Part shown: piece after piece, positions 28,455 through 37,268 of the stretch | Layout: each line of letters starts with the position of its first letter | Position numbering within the stretch: the stretch's first letter is position 1 | Assembly (NCBI RefSeq): GCF_003201565.1 | Contig: NZ_QJJP01000016.1 | Location: 1-64,000 of the forward strand | Direction of reading: 5' to 3' | Length of the DNA: 64,000 nt | Source: Nitrosomonas sp. Nm84 | GTDB taxonomy: Bacteria; Pseudomonadota; Gammaproteobacteria; Burkholderiales; Nitrosomonadaceae | The notes under the pieces: model-generated | Database searches by the model: none | The model's input: the letters and a program-made list of their open reading frames with translations, nothing else | What the model was told of the DNA's origin: nothing | Made by a program: the position numbers and the translations under genes

Positions 28455-28808
28455 TTAACGCCAAACAGCGGCAAACTGCTCTGCATTAAAACCTACTGTT
28501 GCATGCTTCCCGTTGGTAATCAACGGTCTTTTAATCAGACGACCGCTGCTCGCCAGCAGAGCCAGGATCTCCCGCTGAGATAACGCAGGCAACCGTACTT
28601 TGATCTTTAATTCGCGGTATTGCACACCGCTGGTATTGAAGAGTTTGTGCAGTGGAATATTGGCCCGTTCGGCAATGGCAGCAAGCTCTTCCGCGGTTGG
28701 CGGATTCTCGGTGATATCGATGAATTCATAACCAATCCCTGCTTGCTGCAGGAATTTCTCCGCCTTGCGGCAGGTGTCGCATTTTTTATAACCGTAAAAT
28801 TTGAGCAT
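28455..28808 (-). CDS. ArsC/Spx-family thioredoxin-fold protein
   Basis: 117 residues. Thioredoxin fold with the N-terminal CDTCRKAEKFL motif (CxxC at about 10-13), EFIDITENPP, and KRPLITNGKHATVGF near the C terminus, as in the Spx/MgsR/YffB branch of the ArsC family. The CxxC motif argues against a classical arsenate reductase (CX5R). Probably a redox-active reductase or regulator. Only 3 bp separate it from the upstream cupin gene, so the two form an operon. Confidence 0.85.
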   Translation of the reverse strand: MLKFYGYKKCDTCRKAEKFLQQAGIGYEFIDITENPPTAEELAAIAERANIPLHKLFNTSGVQYRELKIKVRLPALSQREILALLASSGRLIKRPLITNGKHATVGFNAEQFAAVWR

Positions 28809-28811
28809 TAT

Positions 28812-29150
28812 CTATTCACCGCCTTTTGGTCCCCAAAACACCACCCAGGTGGAAAAATCCGGCGAAAAATTCTCAAAACGATGCTCGACGTGAGCCGCTA
28901 CAAAAAATACCATACCCGGCGCAAATTTGTGGCGTTCCCCGGCAATGACAATCTCACCATGACCGGAATGGATGAAATACAACTCATCCTGATCGTGCGG
29001 CGTCTGAATATCGGTGTCTTTGGGCGCATAAACTTCCACCGACATGGAGCCATGCGCAAATGCCAGTGCGAAAGGTTCACCCATCGGCCATTCCGCACTC
29101 GCCTTGCCGGGTATGCGTTGCATCAGATCAGATATTGTTGCTTTCAGCAT
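28812..29150 (-). CDS. cupin-domain protein
   Basis: 112 residues from ATG 29150, with AGGTG 7-8 nt upstream (an upstream GTG is less likely). Single small beta barrel with cupin motif 1 TPHDQDELYFIHSGHGEI and motif 2 PGMVFFVAAHVEHRFEN: His and Glu metal ligands are present. Cupins of this size include metal-dependent isomerases, dioxygenases and sensors; no function is assigned. Cotranscribed with the ArsC-like gene. Confidence 0.85.
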   Translation of the reverse strand: MLKATISDLMQRIPGKASAEWPMGEPFALAFAHGSMSVEVYAPKDTDIQTPHDQDELYFIHSGHGEIVIAGERHKFAPGMVFFVAAHVEHRFENFSPDFSTWVVFWGPKGGE

Positions 29151-29399
29151 TCGTATCACCTTTCATCTTGTTAAAACTGTATTTGTTGATTACGAGGCAA
29201 GTATAAGTGAACTCGATAGCCGACACCACAACGATCTCGGCACAGCTGCAGCACACTATGTTAGTCACGCAACAGCACAAAAAACAAAATCAGAATCAAT
29301 ATGCTGATAAAAAATAAGAAATTTACGAGTATGAAATCTTTATATGATTACCGCCGCACGAACCTTGCATTTTAGGAATTACACTCCCAATATACAAAC

Positions 29400-30566
29400 A
29401 TGATAAGACGTAAAAAATACACCGAACTGAAAAACTCGCTGGATACTTTTCCAGTAGCTGCGCTACTGGGGCCACGGCAAATAGGCAAGACTACGCTAGC
29501 ACTGGAAATCGCCAAAGATTTTGCTTCTGTTTATCTTGATTTGTAATCAGAAGAAGATCGCGCCAAGTTGGCCAGTCCGGCTTATTATTTGGAGAATCAC
29601 AAAGACAAGCTCATTATTCTGGATGAAGTGCAGCGAATCCCAGGGATTTTCCAGGAATTACGCGGCATTATCGACAAAAATAGAAGAGCGGGACACACGA
29701 CAGGGCAATTTCTATTTCTTGGTTCCACCTCGATTGATTTACTGAAGCAATCCGGCGAAACACTGGCTGGCCGTATTGCCTATTGCGAACTATCACCCAT
29801 CACAGTTACAGAATATCCGGAGGATATGGACCGACTATGGCTAAGGGGCGGCTTTCCCGACAGCCTTCTCGCAAGCAATGACAAAAAAAGCCTTTTATGG
29901 CGCAATAACTTCATCCGCACCTATCTGGAACGCGACATTCCGCAACTAGGACCACGCATACCCGCCAAAACCCTACGGCGCTTCTGGATAATGCTGGCGC
30001 ACCTGCAAGGCTCGCTATTAAACGCATCCCATATTGCAGCTTCATTAGGTGTCGACGGCAAAACAGTCATAAGTTACCTTGATCTGATGGTCGACCTGCT
30101 GCTTGTCAGAAGATTAACACCACTGCACAAAAACCTGGAAAAACGGTTGATCAAATCACCAAAAGTTTATATTCGGGACAGCGGACTTCTGCACGCGTTA
30201 CTGGGAATAGACAACCAAGAAGTTCTGCTCGGACACCCTATCATTGGCATGAGCTGGGAAGGATTTGTGATTGAAAATATCCTGAACACCATAGACCGGA
30301 ATCAGATCAAATCCTATTTTTACAGAACTTCGTCCAGCAATGAAATCGATCTGGTGCTGGAAAAATCAGGAAACGAAACATGGACCATCGAAATTAAAAG
30401 AACGTTTGCGCCTCAATTCACCAAAGGACAACGCCTCGCCAGCCAGGATATTGCGGCATCAAGAAATTTCATTATTTATCCTGGCATCGAGCGTTTTTCT
30501 TTGACGGAAAATACTGAAGCGGTGGGTCTAGCAGATTTTCTGAATACGCTCATGATGAGCAAGTAA
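29400..30566 (+). pseudogene. AAA_14/DUF4143 ATPase gene disrupted by an in-frame stop
   Basis: Reading from ATG 29400 gives a normal DUF4143-type ATPase, except that codon 49 (29544-29546) is TAA inside the conserved VYLDL-x-SEEDRAKL block, where relatives have a Glu codon. The upstream part carries Walker A (GPRQIGKTTLAL) and the downstream part Walker B (LIILDEVQRIPG), GRIAYCELSPITVTEY, LWLRGGFPDS and the C-terminal nuclease-like DUF4143 domain with EIDLVLEK and IEIKRT. No frameshift or other stop is present. Re-initiation at ATG 29568 would yield a protein without Walker A. A recent GAA-to-TAA change or a sequencing error explains it. Families of this kind are mobile, often strain-specific accessory genes. 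Confidence 0.85.
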
Positions 30567-30649
30567 GAGGCATCCATCTGAACAAGTATGGATAGCATAG
30601 TCAGGAATTGAGCTATTGTTAGAGATTTATAAAAAATCGAGATGAAACA

Positions 30650-30931
30650 TTAGCGATAAAAATCTATTGTTGTAAACTGACCATTAATCACAAGAACATC
30701 TGTTAATACTTTTCCACTTGTCCCAGCGGGCTGCGGGTCATTTGCTTTTACTAAGACAATATCGTTGGGTATTTCTATAACTCCTTCGAATTTTAGAATG
30801 TTGATTGGCTGATTATCTTTGTCGGTGGCTACTACGCAATCAAAGAGTTTTAAAGCTCCAGCCTCTTGAAAACGTATTTGTGTTTGGATTTCATTTAAGC
30901 TTAAGTTGCCTTGATAACCGAATATTTTCAT
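30650..30931 (-). CDS. small hypothetical protein
   Basis: 93 residues from ATG 30931, preceded by AAGGAG at 9 nt; the longer frame to 30970 overlaps the upstream gene's stop. No signal peptide, no cysteine pairs besides one Cys (FDCVVATD), mostly beta-strand-like. Starts 35 bp after the stop of the lipoprotein gene on the same strand, so probably one transcript. Function unknown. Confidence 0.65.
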   Translation of the reverse strand: MKIFGYQGNLSLNEIQTQIRFQEAGALKLFDCVVATDKDNQPINILKFEGVIEIPNDIVLVKANDPQPAGTSGKVLTDVLVINGQFTTIDFYR

Positions 30932-30966
30932 ACTAGTTTCTCCTTGTTGTTTTTGGGAATTGAAAC

Positions 30967-31926
30967 TCATTGATTGGATATTAAACCGGCACTACTAAGA
31001 ATTGATTGAAATTCTTTAAGATCATTAGCAGCCGTTTTGGATCCACTACCAGTTGCTCTAATGCAATCTAGTAATGCAATTTTTTCATCTTCCGCACTAA
31101 CTGTTGATGCGATAGAGTTAAGTTTCTTACAATCTGATAAATGGGAAAGTTGTTGAGATAAGGACGAAAACATTCCCCTTGCTTTTTCACGATTTTGATT
31201 AGATAAGATAGCTTGCGTTAGTTTCCTCTTGAGTAATACATCGTCGTTCGTGGCTATATTTTTTATTTGTACAATGTTTTCTTCCATTTGTTTTTCAATA
31301 GCACCAGCATTCTTCTTGATCGAACTAATAGCATTCTGCAATGTTCCAGCATTATAGTATTCGATCAAGTCATTAACAGCTGCCTCCCACGTATAATCAG
31401 CTACACCCTGTTGCATTCTATTGAGAATTTGGTTTCTTATTACTGCTCGGTCGGCATTCATCTGCATAATAAGAGCGGGTACTGTCGACTCATAAATGAA
31501 AGTTTTCTCAAATGCTAAGTTGGTGCCCGAAATGCCAGCGGATAGTGCAGCCAATAGCGTTTTTAAGCCCGCACCACCTACTGCAGTTCCTGCAAGATTT
31601 AACGATAACTGCGTAAATTCTGATGCCATTGTTTTGGCACGATGCTGGAGACCAGAATTATTAACAAATTTCTGATAACGCAGATTAATTAATATAAATG
31701 CCGAATTTATTCGACCATCTCTTGTTTCTTTCGTGATTTGTATTTTATTCTCAGTCTTTGTTGATGGATCAAGCTGCACATCATTGATATTAGCAAGGTT
31801 TTTCTCGATTCTTTCTGCAACTCGATCTACATCAATAGGCGCATCAGGCGTTCCCTTTAAAAGAGCACATCCAGTTAAGATAACCGTAATGAATGTAATT
31901 AAAAGGAATTTTGATATTAAACGCAT
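30967..31926 (-). CDS. lipoprotein with helical domain, unknown function
   Basis: 319 residues from ATG 31926 with GGAG upstream. The signal peptide ends in a lipobox (VILTGC). The mature protein is helix-rich with a Gly/Ala-rich hydrophobic patch around residues 110-140 (LAGTAVGGAGLKTLLAALSAGISG) that could insert into or lie against a membrane. Later part is Gln/Lys/Asn-rich helix. No known motif recognised. Forms a two-gene unit with the 93-residue protein downstream. Confidence 0.7.
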   Translation of the reverse strand: MRLISKFLLITFITVILTGCALLKGTPDAPIDVDRVAERIEKNLANINDVQLDPSTKTENKIQITKETRDGRINSAFILINLRYQKFVNNSGLQHRAKTMASEFTQLSLNLAGTAVGGAGLKTLLAALSAGISGTNLAFEKTFIYESTVPALIMQMNADRAVIRNQILNRMQQGVADYTWEAAVNDLIEYYNAGTLQNAISSIKKNAGAIEKQMEENIVQIKNIATNDDVLLKRKLTQAILSNQNREKARGMFSSLSQQLSHLSDCKKLNSIASTVSAEDEKIALLDCIRATGSGSKTAANDLKEFQSILSSAGLISNQ

Positions 31927-31947
31927 AACAATCTCCATTATTATCAA

Positions 31948-32499
31948 ATAAATGCTTATTCTTTCAAAAATTATGTTAGACGAGATGAATTTGTTCTATT
32001 CCAAGAAAGCCATGAAAATGTGTAAAGTGAGGCGTCAATTTGAAATTCATTTTTGACAATAGCGATCAACACGTAAATAGCGACTGCGCGCCAGATTTGT
32101 GTTTTTACGGCTCGCTGTTGCAAAAAGAATGCTCGATATACAAATCATAGTGCATCCCCAGAAGATTTTACTTCTGAAGGTTACTGGAATCTTAGTTCTC
32201 AAAATGCAATTTCAAATCGGCACCAAAACATTTTCCCTCTAACTCTCATCAACACTGGTTGACTAGGTCAGGTTTCTATCGTCTTAATAGCTGGTTTTAC
32301 GTACACTACTGATTTCAGATGATCTATAAATCTTACTTCATTGATTATAAGAGTTATTTTTTGTCACATGTAACTCTATCAGCATTTATGCACTTATAAC
32401 TAAAAATACAAGTAACAGCCAACTTCTGCATGATTTAGCTTAATAATGTTATACAACGATATGAATCAAACATAAATAACCCAATTGAGTCATTTTGAA
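31948..32499. other. 552-bp intergenic region, no gene seen
   Basis: AT-rich stretch between the lipoprotein unit and the LuxR regulator gene. All frames are short and lack ribosome sites; no hairpin or repeat stands out. It probably holds the promoter of the lipoprotein operon. Confidence 0.5.
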
Positions 32500-33591
32500 T
32501 TAATAGCCCATCCGCACCAGCATTTCACTGCGCGTCGAAACACCCAGTTTGTCGTAGATATTCTTGATGTGGTTACGCACTGTGTGATAGCTGAGACTGA
32601 TCTCCTGCGCGATTTCCCGGGTTGAGTTGCCCTGGCAAATCAGCAGGGTAATTTCCAGTTCACGGCTTGTCAGGCCGGTTCTATCCAATTGATTGAAGAT
32701 TTTCCCGATCCGGTATGTGATGCGTGACAGGTGCAGCAAATAGACGCAATGATGAACATTGGCATCCGCTTTGATCAAGGTCAGTTTGACCTCATACAGG
32801 CGCTTACCCAATTTCGACAAAAAACTGTACCACCCGACCTGATTGCTTTGGATGGTTTTGACGAGAACCGATGTCGTCGACAGAAATGTGTGTTTTCCGT
32901 GATCAATAATTCGCTCAAAAGCCTGGCTTTGAAAAATTACTGCGCCATCACCACGAATGACAACGATCGGATCTGTATGATCCGACCAGAAGTTCCGCAT
33001 CTGCCGGAGATTCAGCGTTTCTTCGCAAAACAGTATGAATCGCAACGTTTGCAACAAAGTGGGTCTGAGTATTCTCAACAACTCGATATCACGCCGGCTG
33101 AATATCTGCTGATGAGCGGTGAGACGGCAAAAATAAAACCGGAATGCGGGTTGATGCCCTTCATCAAAAACTGTAACGATCGTGCAGTTGTGATGTGATT
33201 GCTGCCAGGACTGATCAAAAGAATGCTGACAGCTGTTCAGACTGTCAATACAATGCACCATGTTGGAAGAATGGATGGGGCGCGACATATGCGCGCTATC
33301 GGTGATGGAATTTTCTGCTGCCGATTTCTGTAAAACAGCATCCAAGAATCGTTTCCAGCCATCCGGGCAGCATGTCGATTGGTTGATGCTGCCGAGTAAT
33401 TGCAGCGTATTCTGTTCCCTTATCAACCGCCCGTAAAACACACCATTGCATGCTAACAAAGGCAGTAATGCCGCTTTCAATACCTGGTTGAATTCATCCT
33501 TGCTTTGGCAATTATTCAACCAGTTGATGGTTGCGGATGCGACCTGGTGATCCCTGTTCGCCAGCACATCCAAAGCGATTTCTTTATCCAT
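32500..33591 (-). CDS. LuxR-family transcriptional regulator
   Basis: 363 residues. The C-terminal 65 residues form a LuxR/GerE helix-turn-helix (LTSRELEITLLICQGNSTRE, then EISLSYHTVRNHIKNIYDKL). The N-terminal 290 residues have no receiver or autoinducer-binding signature; residues about 205-280 look like a PAS-type fold (DPIVVIRGDGAVIFQSQAF). Signal unknown. It has no obvious operon partner. The two-gene unit at 33768-34683 lies just upstream on the same strand and ends in its own terminator. Confidence 0.85.
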   Translation of the reverse strand: MDKEIALDVLANRDHQVASATINWLNNCQSKDEFNQVLKAALLPLLACNGVFYGRLIREQNTLQLLGSINQSTCCPDGWKRFLDAVLQKSAAENSITDSAHMSRPIHSSNMVHCIDSLNSCQHSFDQSWQQSHHNCTIVTVFDEGHQPAFRFYFCRLTAHQQIFSRRDIELLRILRPTLLQTLRFILFCEETLNLRQMRNFWSDHTDPIVVIRGDGAVIFQSQAFERIIDHGKHTFLSTTSVLVKTIQSNQVGWYSFLSKLGKRLYEVKLTLIKADANVHHCVYLLHLSRITYRIGKIFNQLDRTGLTSRELEITLLICQGNSTREIAQEISLSYHTVRNHIKNIYDKLGVSTRSEMLVRMGY

Positions 33592-33715
33592 CTCCCTATC
33601 TCCATTTTCTTTTTAGTATTTATGAAGAATTTTTAATATAGAAAAACAGTATGTCTGACTAGAAATCAACGGGCTGTGAATATTCTCACAAAGAATGCAG
33701 CGATATTACAAAACT

Positions 33716-33749
33716 AAACAAATAAAGCACCTCGCCGCAAGCGGCGAGG
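33716..33749 (-). terminator. rho-independent terminator
   Basis: Very stable stem CCTCGCCG / CGGCGAGG with a 4-base loop (33730-33749). On the minus strand it is followed by a T-rich run (GCTTTATTTGTTT). It ends the unit at 33768-34683. Confidence 0.85.
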
Positions 33750-33767
33750 AATTAAACCCGGTAGAGA

Positions 33768-34112
33768 TTAAACAATCGTTGCAATCACTCCGCCAAAAGC
33801 TTCCTTCAGCGCTTGCAGAATTGCATTGATCGCATTCTGTACGGCAATGACCGTAAGATGCGTCACTGCGACCAATACACTTTCACAAGCTGTTCTTTGC
33901 ATTTTGAAAAGGATTTTTCCGGTTTCAGGCGAATATCCTTGCGTGTTGTCCATTTCATATAATGCAATATTGTGGGCTATCTCAGCCAGCTGTACCGACA
34001 TCTTCTTGAACTCCGCCGGGGCATATGTCTTAACCGCGCTCCAGCCGTCCTTGAATGAATCTTCAGCGGCATTCATCATCTTGTTGTAAATTTCATCTGC
34101 ATTGATGTTCAT
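33768..34112 (-). CDS. small helical protein, unknown function
   Basis: 114 residues from ATG 34112 with AAGGAG 6-7 nt upstream. Predicted almost all helix. The last 40 residues are hydrophobic (LVAVTHLTVIAVQNAINAIL, EAFGGVIATIV), compatible with membrane association. No signal peptide. Lies 10 bp after the lipoprotein gene, so translationally coupled. No family recognised. Confidence 0.7.
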   Translation of the reverse strand: MNINADEIYNKMMNAAEDSFKDGWSAVKTYAPAEFKKMSVQLAEIAHNIALYEMDNTQGYSPETGKILFKMQRTACESVLVAVTHLTVIAVQNAINAILQALKEAFGGVIATIV

Positions 34113-34122
34113 GAATATCTCC

Positions 34123-34683
34123 TTACTGTTTCTTCGCGGTTTCGACAATCGATACCGCATTGATGGACTGGTTGGCGATACTTAAAGCGGTTTTCGCTGT
34201 GGCAGGCCTCAGGCAGGAAAGTTTGTTTTCCCCGCATGTGTCTGTCTCTTTATGAATCTGTTTCACGAAGTTGAATTGATCTTTTACCAGCATCAGCAGT
34301 CTTTCGTTACACCCATGCGAATTGCCGGTCTGGGCGCTGTCACTGGATTGCATTTCGGCCGGCATACCGCCTTTCAACGCAGATTGCACGCGATCAAATA
34401 CTTTCCTTTCCAACTTGCAGCCTTTGCTTTCGGACACTGCCGATGCTCTTGCAATCATCACGTCGAGTTTTGATTCGAGCGCGTTGTAAGTTCTCAGATT
34501 GACTTCATAGGTGCCGTCCTGGGTTCCGGCAAGGTCGCCCATATTTTTGACATGCGTGTTGAATTGCTCGGCAAATTCGGTAACCCCTTTATCGATCACT
34601 TCGTCGTAATCACTGACAAGCCGAATTCCTGCGCAGCCACCCAGTAAAATTACAACCATAAGCACTAAAGATAGTTTCTTCAT
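34123..34683 (-). CDS. lipoprotein, unknown function
   Basis: 186 residues from ATG 34683 with a GAGG ribosome site. The signal peptide ends in a lipobox (VVILLGGC). The mature part contains four further cysteines (KGCKLE, SHGCNE, DTCGEN and LSCLRP) that may form disulfides, and is helix-rich. Cotranscribed with the 114-residue protein that follows it. The pair resembles the other lipoprotein plus small protein unit at 30650-31926 in layout but I see no clear sequence similarity. Confidence 0.7.
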   Translation of the reverse strand: MKKLSLVLMVVILLGGCAGIRLVSDYDEVIDKGVTEFAEQFNTHVKNMGDLAGTQDGTYEVNLRTYNALESKLDVMIARASAVSESKGCKLERKVFDRVQSALKGGMPAEMQSSDSAQTGNSHGCNERLLMLVKDQFNFVKQIHKETDTCGENKLSCLRPATAKTALSIANQSINAVSIVETAKKQ

Positions 34684-34913
34684 AGCTTCCTCACTTAAGT
34701 TAAAGATTGATATGCCAGGCTCAGCCGGCTTCTGATTAAATCGCTCAATGATATAACCTGCTGTGCCAAAAACCACACCTACCCACTGCTCGCAATATTC
34801 CCCTGCTTTTATAACACCGTATTGATTGTTTCATCATAGCCGCATAGCGTTAAATCCATGCCTATCATGAAAAATAGGCGACTTTTGCAGTCTACTCCCG
34901 CTACCAGCACATG

Positions 34914-36125
34914 TCACTCCAATGCATGCAGCCGACGACCGATCCATTGTTCAATGTTTCTCAGAAGTTCAGTTCGTGCAGGTTCTTTTAAAAACAGATG
35001 CTGGTGATAACGCAGATTTGGCAGCGCCAGCACTTCGTTATCCGCATGATGTGTCAAAGTGTCATGGGCAAAATCCTTACCACCCCAGGATGCCGTGATC
35101 GGATCCTGTTCCGAGTAAATCAGATAATAGGGCAGCGTGAATTCACCCATTTGACGGCGAAAGTGCACAATCTCCGCTTCGATACCCTTCACAAAACGCA
35201 AAAGAGCACGGCGGATAAGCCAATCATCGGCACGCAAACGTGCTTTTTCTTCTTCACTATCGGTGAGATAATCCACCACCCAAGCTTGCGCGCCAGGCGT
35301 CAGAAAATTGCGCAAACCCGGCCAGGAAAATACTTCGAATAGTCCGTCCAACACGGGCACGGTTACCAGCGACAACAACTGATTGAATATTAACAAAGGC
35401 AAGGGTTCATTCTGAGGATGCAAAAAATGCGTTTCGGCGTGAAAAGACAGTTTGATCAATGGATTTGCCAACCAACCGCGCCAACCGGGCGGCTCGCTGA
35501 CAGCAAAAGCCGGGGCCAAAAAAATAACACCTTGCACGCGCCTGACTGCATCGCCCTCATTCCGGATCGACATCAAGTAAGAAGCGGTAACCAGCGCACC
35601 CAGGCTGTGCGCAACGATAAACACCGGCCGCTTTGAATCACCCTGTTCGTCACACAATGCAGCCGTCTTCCTGAGTGCCTGATCAAGAGTCCGGCGCATC
35701 GGTTCCAAATCGCGCAGCGGTGACTGCGCCAAATAAGCATCGCCGACATCCTGTCTGTCCGCACCGCCAGTCAATGCCAAATCCGCCCGTTGCAGCAGCG
35801 GATTGGAAAGACCGTGCGCATAAAAATCGAAACCCGCAACGATAAATTGCCGGGAAAAATAGCGCGCCACCTCGCCATAGCGCCCGATATGCTCATTCAT
35901 GCCATGAACCAGGAGCACACAAGCGCGCGCTTTGGCGGGCTCTGGCGGAAAAAGCGTCCGCACAATCAACGGCCCATTGTCGCCGGATTGATCGACACGG
36001 CTTTCTTCTCCCCAGCGCGGATAAGGCTCACTCACGAATTTCTGATGCACACAACCGAATAGCATCGTCAACAGCAGGAGCACGCTTAACAAAACTATTG
36101 CATGATGTTTGCGATGCGTTGCCAT
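34914..36125 (-). CDS. lysophospholipase / monoacylglycerol lipase-like lipoprotein
   Basis: 403 residues. The N terminus has a signal peptide ending in a lipobox (LTMLFGC). The alpha/beta hydrolase domain has the oxyanion block VLLVHGMNEHIGRY near 90, nucleophile elbow AHSLGA near 170 and a late Asp (IYSEQDPITA). The VHGxxEHxGRY motif is typical of the Hydrolase_4 family, which includes monoacylglycerol lipases and lysophospholipase L2. The catalytic His is probably in LRYHQHLFLKE. Anchored lipoprotein forms act at the cell envelope. Substrate inferred only. Confidence 0.85.
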   Translation of the reverse strand: MATHRKHHAIVLLSVLLLLTMLFGCVHQKFVSEPYPRWGEESRVDQSGDNGPLIVRTLFPPEPAKARACVLLVHGMNEHIGRYGEVARYFSRQFIVAGFDFYAHGLSNPLLQRADLALTGGADRQDVGDAYLAQSPLRDLEPMRRTLDQALRKTAALCDEQGDSKRPVFIVAHSLGALVTASYLMSIRNEGDAVRRVQGVIFLAPAFAVSEPPGWRGWLANPLIKLSFHAETHFLHPQNEPLPLLIFNQLLSLVTVPVLDGLFEVFSWPGLRNFLTPGAQAWVVDYLTDSEEEKARLRADDWLIRRALLRFVKGIEAEIVHFRRQMGEFTLPYYLIYSEQDPITASWGGKDFAHDTLTHHADNEVLALPNLRYHQHLFLKEPARTELLRNIEQWIGRRLHALE

Positions 36126-36265
36126 TTACGTTATTGACTTAAAAAGTCTATTTGTTGCAACCAATCAGGTATCAATCTGCAAATGATTCGAACAAATTAA
36201 AACAATAATTAAAGTGCGCATCCTTTTTCTTTCAGCGCGATATGGATTGCAGCCTGCTATGGTGA

Positions 36266-36898
36266 TCAGGAACCAAGGTGTCCGTAGCTCCTCATATTAT
36301 CAATTTCCCACTCAAAGAATTCAGTAAAATCAGAGTCATCATGATGGGAATAACATTCATTGTTTATTGCAGCATCTATTTTTGTCAGTTCCACGAACAA
36401 CCACTCTGCATCTTTCGCATAGATTGGTGCCTTGTTTTGATAATATTTTATGTAATCACTACAGGCAGGGTAGTAGAAACTAAACCAATAGTAGTAGTTC
36501 TTGTAAACTAATTCTGTGGATAGCGACTCCATCTTCGTAAATGTCGCGAGGCCTTGAAAAAAATCCAAGAGATCGCTGACAGTATCCCATTGCGTGATAG
36601 TCGAGCTCTCGACAACAAGTTTTCTATTCTCAAGCAAAAACTGAGATACGTTAATTCTACATTCCCTCATTCTCTTACCATAGAATTGCTCGTCAAAATT
36701 TATGATGATTCCAACTTGTAAAGCAGCAGCAGTAATGGTATTTGATTCACCTGCCTTAAGAATCTGTTCCCCTAACAAATTAACCTGCTTCCTTAACAAA
36801 ATAATCTGCACACATAAAAAAAACCCAGTCATTACAATACCAACAAGAGTAATTAAAGCAGCAATCACATCAATTTTATCGGATTCTGTAAGGCCCAT
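36266..36898 (-). CDS. membrane protein, DUF4760-like
   Basis: 210 residues from ATG 36898, with GGGAGAAGAG directly upstream. One N-terminal transmembrane helix (ALITLVGIVMTGFFLCVQIILL) followed by a coiled-coil linker and a helical soluble domain rich in aromatic residues (YKNYYYWFSFYYPACSDYIKYYQNK). This matches the layout of DUF4760 proteins, of unknown function. It lies 97 bp downstream of the ACP gene on the same strand; cotranscription with KAS and ACP is possible. Confidence 0.65.
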   Translation of the reverse strand: MGLTESDKIDVIAALITLVGIVMTGFFLCVQIILLRKQVNLLGEQILKAGESNTITAAALQVGIIINFDEQFYGKRMRECRINVSQFLLENRKLVVESSTITQWDTVSDLLDFFQGLATFTKMESLSTELVYKNYYYWFSFYYPACSDYIKYYQNKAPIYAKDAEWLFVELTKIDAAINNECYSHHDDSDFTEFFEWEIDNMRSYGHLGS

Positions 36899-36995
36899 CT
36901 CTTCTCCCTGAACTAGATTCTGATGTATCAAAAAGGGTGGTTAGCATTCGGCCTTAACAACAATCAACCTTCCGAAACAACGTAATTTACAAGTT

Positions 36996-37250
36996 TCACA
37001 CCGCGTCCGTCGGCGGATGCTTACCAATATAGTCGATAATATCCCCCACGCTGCGCAGGCCTTTGACTTCTTCGCCATCAAAACTGACGCCGAAGGTATC
37101 TTCCGCATCAAACAGTAATTGGACGGTATCAAGCGAATCAAATCCGAGTTCTTCGAATTTTGACGCGGTAGTAATCGCGGAAATATCTATGTTTTCAACT
37201 TTTGAAGCGATAAATGCGATGACTTTCGCCTCGAGATCTGCTGTATCCAT
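36996..37250 (-). CDS. acyl carrier protein, accessory
   Basis: 84 residues. The phosphopantetheine attachment serine is in the canonical FDSLDTVQL motif, about residue 38. Acidic throughout, as expected. Located 18 bp after a KAS II gene; in the housekeeping fab cluster the order would be acpP then fabF, and here fabG, fabD and fabH are absent. That points to an accessory carrier dedicated to a specialised acyl product. Confidence 0.9.
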   Translation of the reverse strand: MDTADLEAKVIAFIASKVENIDISAITTASKFEELGFDSLDTVQLLFDAEDTFGVSFDGEEVKGLRSVGDIIDYIGKHPPTDAV

Positions 37251-37268
37251 GTCTGATTGGCACCTGTA

